NCBI GenBank assembly: GCA_021828155.1
Contig: JAKAST010000005.1
Location: forward strand, 1-40,118
Direction of reading: 5' to 3'
Length of the DNA stretch: 40,118 nucleotides
Source of the DNA: Microcaldota archaeon
GTDB lineage: Archaea > Micrarchaeota > Micrarchaeia > Micrarchaeales > Micrarchaeaceae
The notes beneath the pieces were generated by a model that saw only the letters and a program-made list of their open reading frames with translations, had not been told where the DNA came from and searched no databases. Shown one piece after another: positions 37,864 through 40,118 of the stretch. The position numbers were made by a program, and so were the translations under genes. Every line of letters starts with the position of its first letter. Position 1 is the stretch's first letter.

Positions 37864-38880
37864 ATGCACGAACGCATGGTAAGGCCGCCGGCGCTCAGAC
37901 CCGGCAGCACGATAAAGATAATCGCTCCGTCGAGCATGATGACAACGATAGCGGGCCTCTCGAGCGCGGTCAGGTTCATACAGAAGAGCGGCTTCCGTGT
38001 CAGCCTCTCAAAGAGCATGACTAAGGAATCAACTACCAGGTTCCTTACGGCCGGCGACAGGGTGCGCAAGACCGAGCTGGAGAACGCCTTCAGGAGCGAC
38101 GAGGTTGACGGCATAATGGTGCTGCAGGGAGGGGCCGGCTCTATAGACATGCTCTCAAAGATAGACTATGACGTGGTGCGCGACAACCCAAAGGTGTTCG
38201 TAGGCTACAGCGACATAACGCTCCTCCAGCTCGCCTTCCTGAGGAAGGCCCACATGATATCATTCCAGGGCCCGATGCTCGTAGACCTAACCGACAGCGA
38301 CAGCACTACGAGGGAGTACAACTGGTCGATGCTGCTGAACATGGTGAGCACAGGCAACGCCATGAAGCTGAAAACTCCAAGCGAGAGCAACTGGTCAAGG
38401 ACTGTGGTGGAGGGCAAAGCCAGGGGGGTGCTGCAGGGTGGCAACCTTTCGGTATATGCGCTAGTGGCGAATACATCATACATGCCGGATCCGGATGGCA
38501 GCGTGCTGTTCTTCGAGGATGTAAATGTAGAGCCGTGGATGGTGGACAACCTGCTCTCGTCGCTCGTGCTCAAAGGCATAATACAGAAGGCCAACGGCCT
38601 CTTCTTCGGGGAGTTCCCCAACTATGCGCTCTCAGAGGCGCTCGGCCCTCATGGCGCAGCCTCATACCTGTCGAAAAACCTGTTTGTAGAGGATTACATA
38701 AAGGCCACGCTCAATGGCGCTATATCTGACACGCTCACCAACAAGGTGCCCGGGAAACCCTCGTTCATAGAGTTCTCATGCTGCCATGGCTCCTACATAA
38801 CACCATTGCCGCTCGGCGCCTATGTTGAGCTAGATGCAGACGAGCGCTCCGTGCAGATGCTGGAGAGCGCCGTGGACTAG
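37864..38880 (+). CDS. S66 family peptidase (LD-carboxypeptidase/MccF-like)
   Basis: Serine peptidase of the S66 family. The catalytic triad can be placed as Ser116 in FVGYSDITLL, Glu218 in VLFFEDVNVEPW, and His308 in CHGSYITPLPLGA. The N-terminal PPALRPGSTIKIIAPSS and VLQGGAGS blocks are typical, as is the 338-residue length. Bacterial members cleave murein tetrapeptides or detoxify microcin C. Archaea lack murein, so the substrate here is unknown, and detoxification or peptide recycling is speculative. TATA-like GATTAAATG (about 37833-37841) lies 26 nt upstream of the ATG (37864), consistent with leaderless initiation. ATG 37876 is an alternative. Confidence 0.87.
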   Translation: MHERMVRPPALRPGSTIKIIAPSSMMTTIAGLSSAVRFIQKSGFRVSLSKSMTKESTTRFLTAGDRVRKTELENAFRSDEVDGIMVLQGGAGSIDMLSKIDYDVVRDNPKVFVGYSDITLLQLAFLRKAHMISFQGPMLVDLTDSDSTTREYNWSMLLNMVSTGNAMKLKTPSESNWSRTVVEGKARGVLQGGNLSVYALVANTSYMPDPDGSVLFFEDVNVEPWMVDNLLSSLVLKGIIQKANGLFFGEFPNYALSEALGPHGAASYLSKNLFVEDYIKATLNGAISDTLTNKVPGKPSFIEFSCCHGSYITPLPLGAYVELDADERSVQMLESAVD

Positions 38881-38887
38881 TGGTTGC

Positions 38888-39817
38888 ATGGAATACATGG
38901 AGCTCGGCAGGACCGGCGAGCGCATACCTAAATTGGGCATAGGAACCTGGAAGATGCCCAACGACTCAAAGGAGTGCATCAGCGCTATACGCACAGCAAT
39001 AAGCAGCGGCATGACACTGGTCGATACCGCAGAGATGTACGCGAACGAGGAGATGGTGGGGAGCGCTATACACGGCAGCGAAGCATTCGTAGTCACTAAG
39101 GTCTCTCCGCACCATTTTCACGCCCATGACGTTGCCAAGGCGTGCGATGCCAGCCTGAAAAGGCTTGGCATCAAGAGCATAGACCTGTATTTGCTGCACT
39201 GGCCAAGCGCCAGCATACCTATAAGCGAGACTATGAGGGCCATGGAGGGCCTTGTCAGGGCGGGAAAGGTGCGCCACATAGGCGTCAGCAACTTTTCCGT
39301 GGAGGAGATGCTCGAGGCGCAGGCCGCACTGAAACGCGAGGAGATAGCAGCAAACCAGGTCGAGTACAGCGCCTACGTACGCTCCATAGAAAAGGGCATG
39401 CTCGAATTCTGCCAGAGGGAGCGCATCACAGTAATGGCATACAGCCCCCTTGCCAGGGGTTCGATTCCAAATGCGGCGAAGAGGCGCGTGCAGGAAGTCC
39501 TTGACAGGCTTGCGCTTGCGCACAAAAAGACGCCGGTGCAGGTGGCGCTCAACTATCTGATATCCCACAAGGGCGTCATGGCGATACCAAAAGCCGCATC
39601 GAGGGCCCATGTGCTGGAGGATGCGGGCGCTGCCGGCTGGCACCTTTCACCAAAGGAAATGTTAGAGATAGGCAGCCTCGGCGGCCAGCAGAGCCCGATG
39701 GTTCATGGAGCTGTGAAATGGCTGGCAAAGAACATGTCTGCATGGTCTTCTGTCATGGAGAAAATAGAAAAAGTAAGGCATGCGGCTCCCAATCGGCGCA
39801 GCCCGGGCAAAGATTAG
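38888..39817 (+). CDS. Aldo/keto reductase
   Basis: NADPH-dependent oxidoreductase with a TIM-barrel fold. From ATG 38888 (309 residues) it shows MELGRTGERIPKLGIGTWKM and the catalytic tetrad Asp46, Tyr51, Lys71 and His104 (DTAEMYANEE, VVTKVSP, LYLLHWPS). HIGVSNFSVEEMLEAQ, NQVEYSAYVR and AYSPLARG follow. The C-terminal tail of about 30 residues is unrelated to the barrel and basic. Start chosen to give the family N-terminus; the frame is open upstream into the S66 gene. Converges on ileS with a 4-nt overlap. Confidence 0.92.
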   Translation: MEYMELGRTGERIPKLGIGTWKMPNDSKECISAIRTAISSGMTLVDTAEMYANEEMVGSAIHGSEAFVVTKVSPHHFHAHDVAKACDASLKRLGIKSIDLYLLHWPSASIPISETMRAMEGLVRAGKVRHIGVSNFSVEEMLEAQAALKREEIAANQVEYSAYVRSIEKGMLEFCQRERITVMAYSPLARGSIPNAAKRRVQEVLDRLALAHKKTPVQVALNYLISHKGVMAIPKAASRAHVLEDAGAAGWHLSPKEMLEIGSLGGQQSPMVHGAVKWLAKNMSAWSSVMEKIEKVRHAAPNRRSPGKD

Positions 39818-40118
39818 CGCTCCCTTATCCTTACGAAGGTCTTTACAATAGTATCCATTACCTCGAATTCCTTGGCAACCTGGCCTTCAGGTATACCGCT
39901 GACTATGCTTTTGGCGTTCAGGCTGCTGGCCAGCCTTTTGGCGTTGCGCTGCAGGAGCCCGCTGAGCTGCCCAGACGTCTCATAATAAAGTTCTATCTTG
40001 TCGAAGCGCTTCAGGCCCAGCTCCTTGCGCATCAGCTGCACATTGCGCTCGAACTCCCGGAGCGTCGCGTCCTCGATCACTTTTTCGTCTCTTGCTGTAT
40101 CTACATATGCTTTGCCGT
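39814..40118 (-). CDS. ileS: Isoleucyl-tRNA synthetase, C-terminal end (partial)
   Basis: The frame enters from the right edge without a start and ends at 39814. About 100 residues are visible: GKAYVDTARDEKVIEDATLREFERNVQLMRKELGLKRFDKIELYYE, then KRLASSLNAKSI and DTIVKTFVRIRER. The EFERNVQLMRKELGL block resembles the C-terminal IQxMRKE region of IleRS. A GTG at 40080 could be mistaken for a start, but the codons before it are open and continue the synthetase pattern. Partial because the window ends. Confidence 0.72.
   Translation of the reverse strand, partial: GKAYVDTARDEKVIEDATLREFERNVQLMRKELGLKRFDKIELYYETSGQLSGLLQRNAKRLASSLNAKSIVSGIPEGQVAKEFEVMDTIVKTFVRIRER

Overview
The window is archaeal chromosome. 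It carries an archaeal-type S10 ribosomal cluster, L15e, L44e, aIF2-alpha, PCNA, RadA, GINS, TFE, diphthamide synthase, KEOPS Pcc1, an AglB oligosaccharyltransferase and a wyosine-synthesis enzyme. Its genes are tightly packed and start behind TATA boxes with no leader or a short one. The best lineage guess is an ultrasmall DPANN archaeon near Micrarchaeota ('Candidatus Micrarchaeum', ARMAN-2-like). The main reason is the 388-residue tRNA-splicing endonuclease, whose length and layout match the three-unit epsilon-2 enzyme described in ARMAN. A bacterial-type gyrase pair, a lone 5S rRNA and a b6-type cytochrome fit an acidophilic small-genome archaeon. The lineage is inferred, not proven.

Layout. 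1-2.0 kb: dphB and endA. 2.0-5.3 kb (minus): a CcdC-like membrane protein, tRNA-Lys(CUU), an HD phosphohydrolase, VKOR and an AmmeMemoRadiSam radical SAM enzyme. 5.5-9.8 kb: gyrB-gyrA. 9.9-12.4 kb: a degenerate Trm56-like SPOUT protein, radA (minus) with an upstream palindrome, and a DUF92 membrane protein. 12.5-16.1 kb (minus): tRNA-Gly(CCC), PAC2, aIF2-alpha, L44e, GINS, initiator tRNA-Met and TFE. 16.4-22.2 kb: L15e-Pcc1, then L3-L4-L23-L2-small repeat protein-S19-L22-S3. 22.3-25.7 kb: a long aglB. 25.8-27.3 kb: tRNA-Ile(UAU), a HIT protein and Taw1. 27.3-29.4 kb (minus): RNase P Rpp21, a DJ-1-like protein, a stand-alone threonyl-tRNA editing domain and PCNA. 29.5-31.3 kb: a small CWC protein, an intron-containing tRNA-His(GUG) and, divergently, hisS. 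31.3-34.0 kb: an unknown protein, cytochrome b and a membrane partner. 34.1-36.4 kb: tRNA-Pro(CGG), a primase large subunit lacking its Fe-S cysteines, a zinc-finger protein, a cell-surface protein and 5S rRNA. 36.4-40.1 kb: small membrane proteins, an adenosine-specific kinase, an S66 peptidase, an aldo/keto reductase and the 3' end of ileS.

Most genes serve information processing, and the striking features are in tRNA biology. A tRNA-His is interrupted in its T-loop by a 14-nt intron that folds into a bulge-helix-bulge, and the broad-specificity splicing endonuclease that could remove it is in the same window. A tRNA-Ile carries the rare archaeal UAU anticodon, with the end of ileS at the window edge. 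HisRS is divergent from tRNA-His. A detached ThrRS editing domain overlaps PCNA. No CRISPR array, insertion sequence or prophage was seen.
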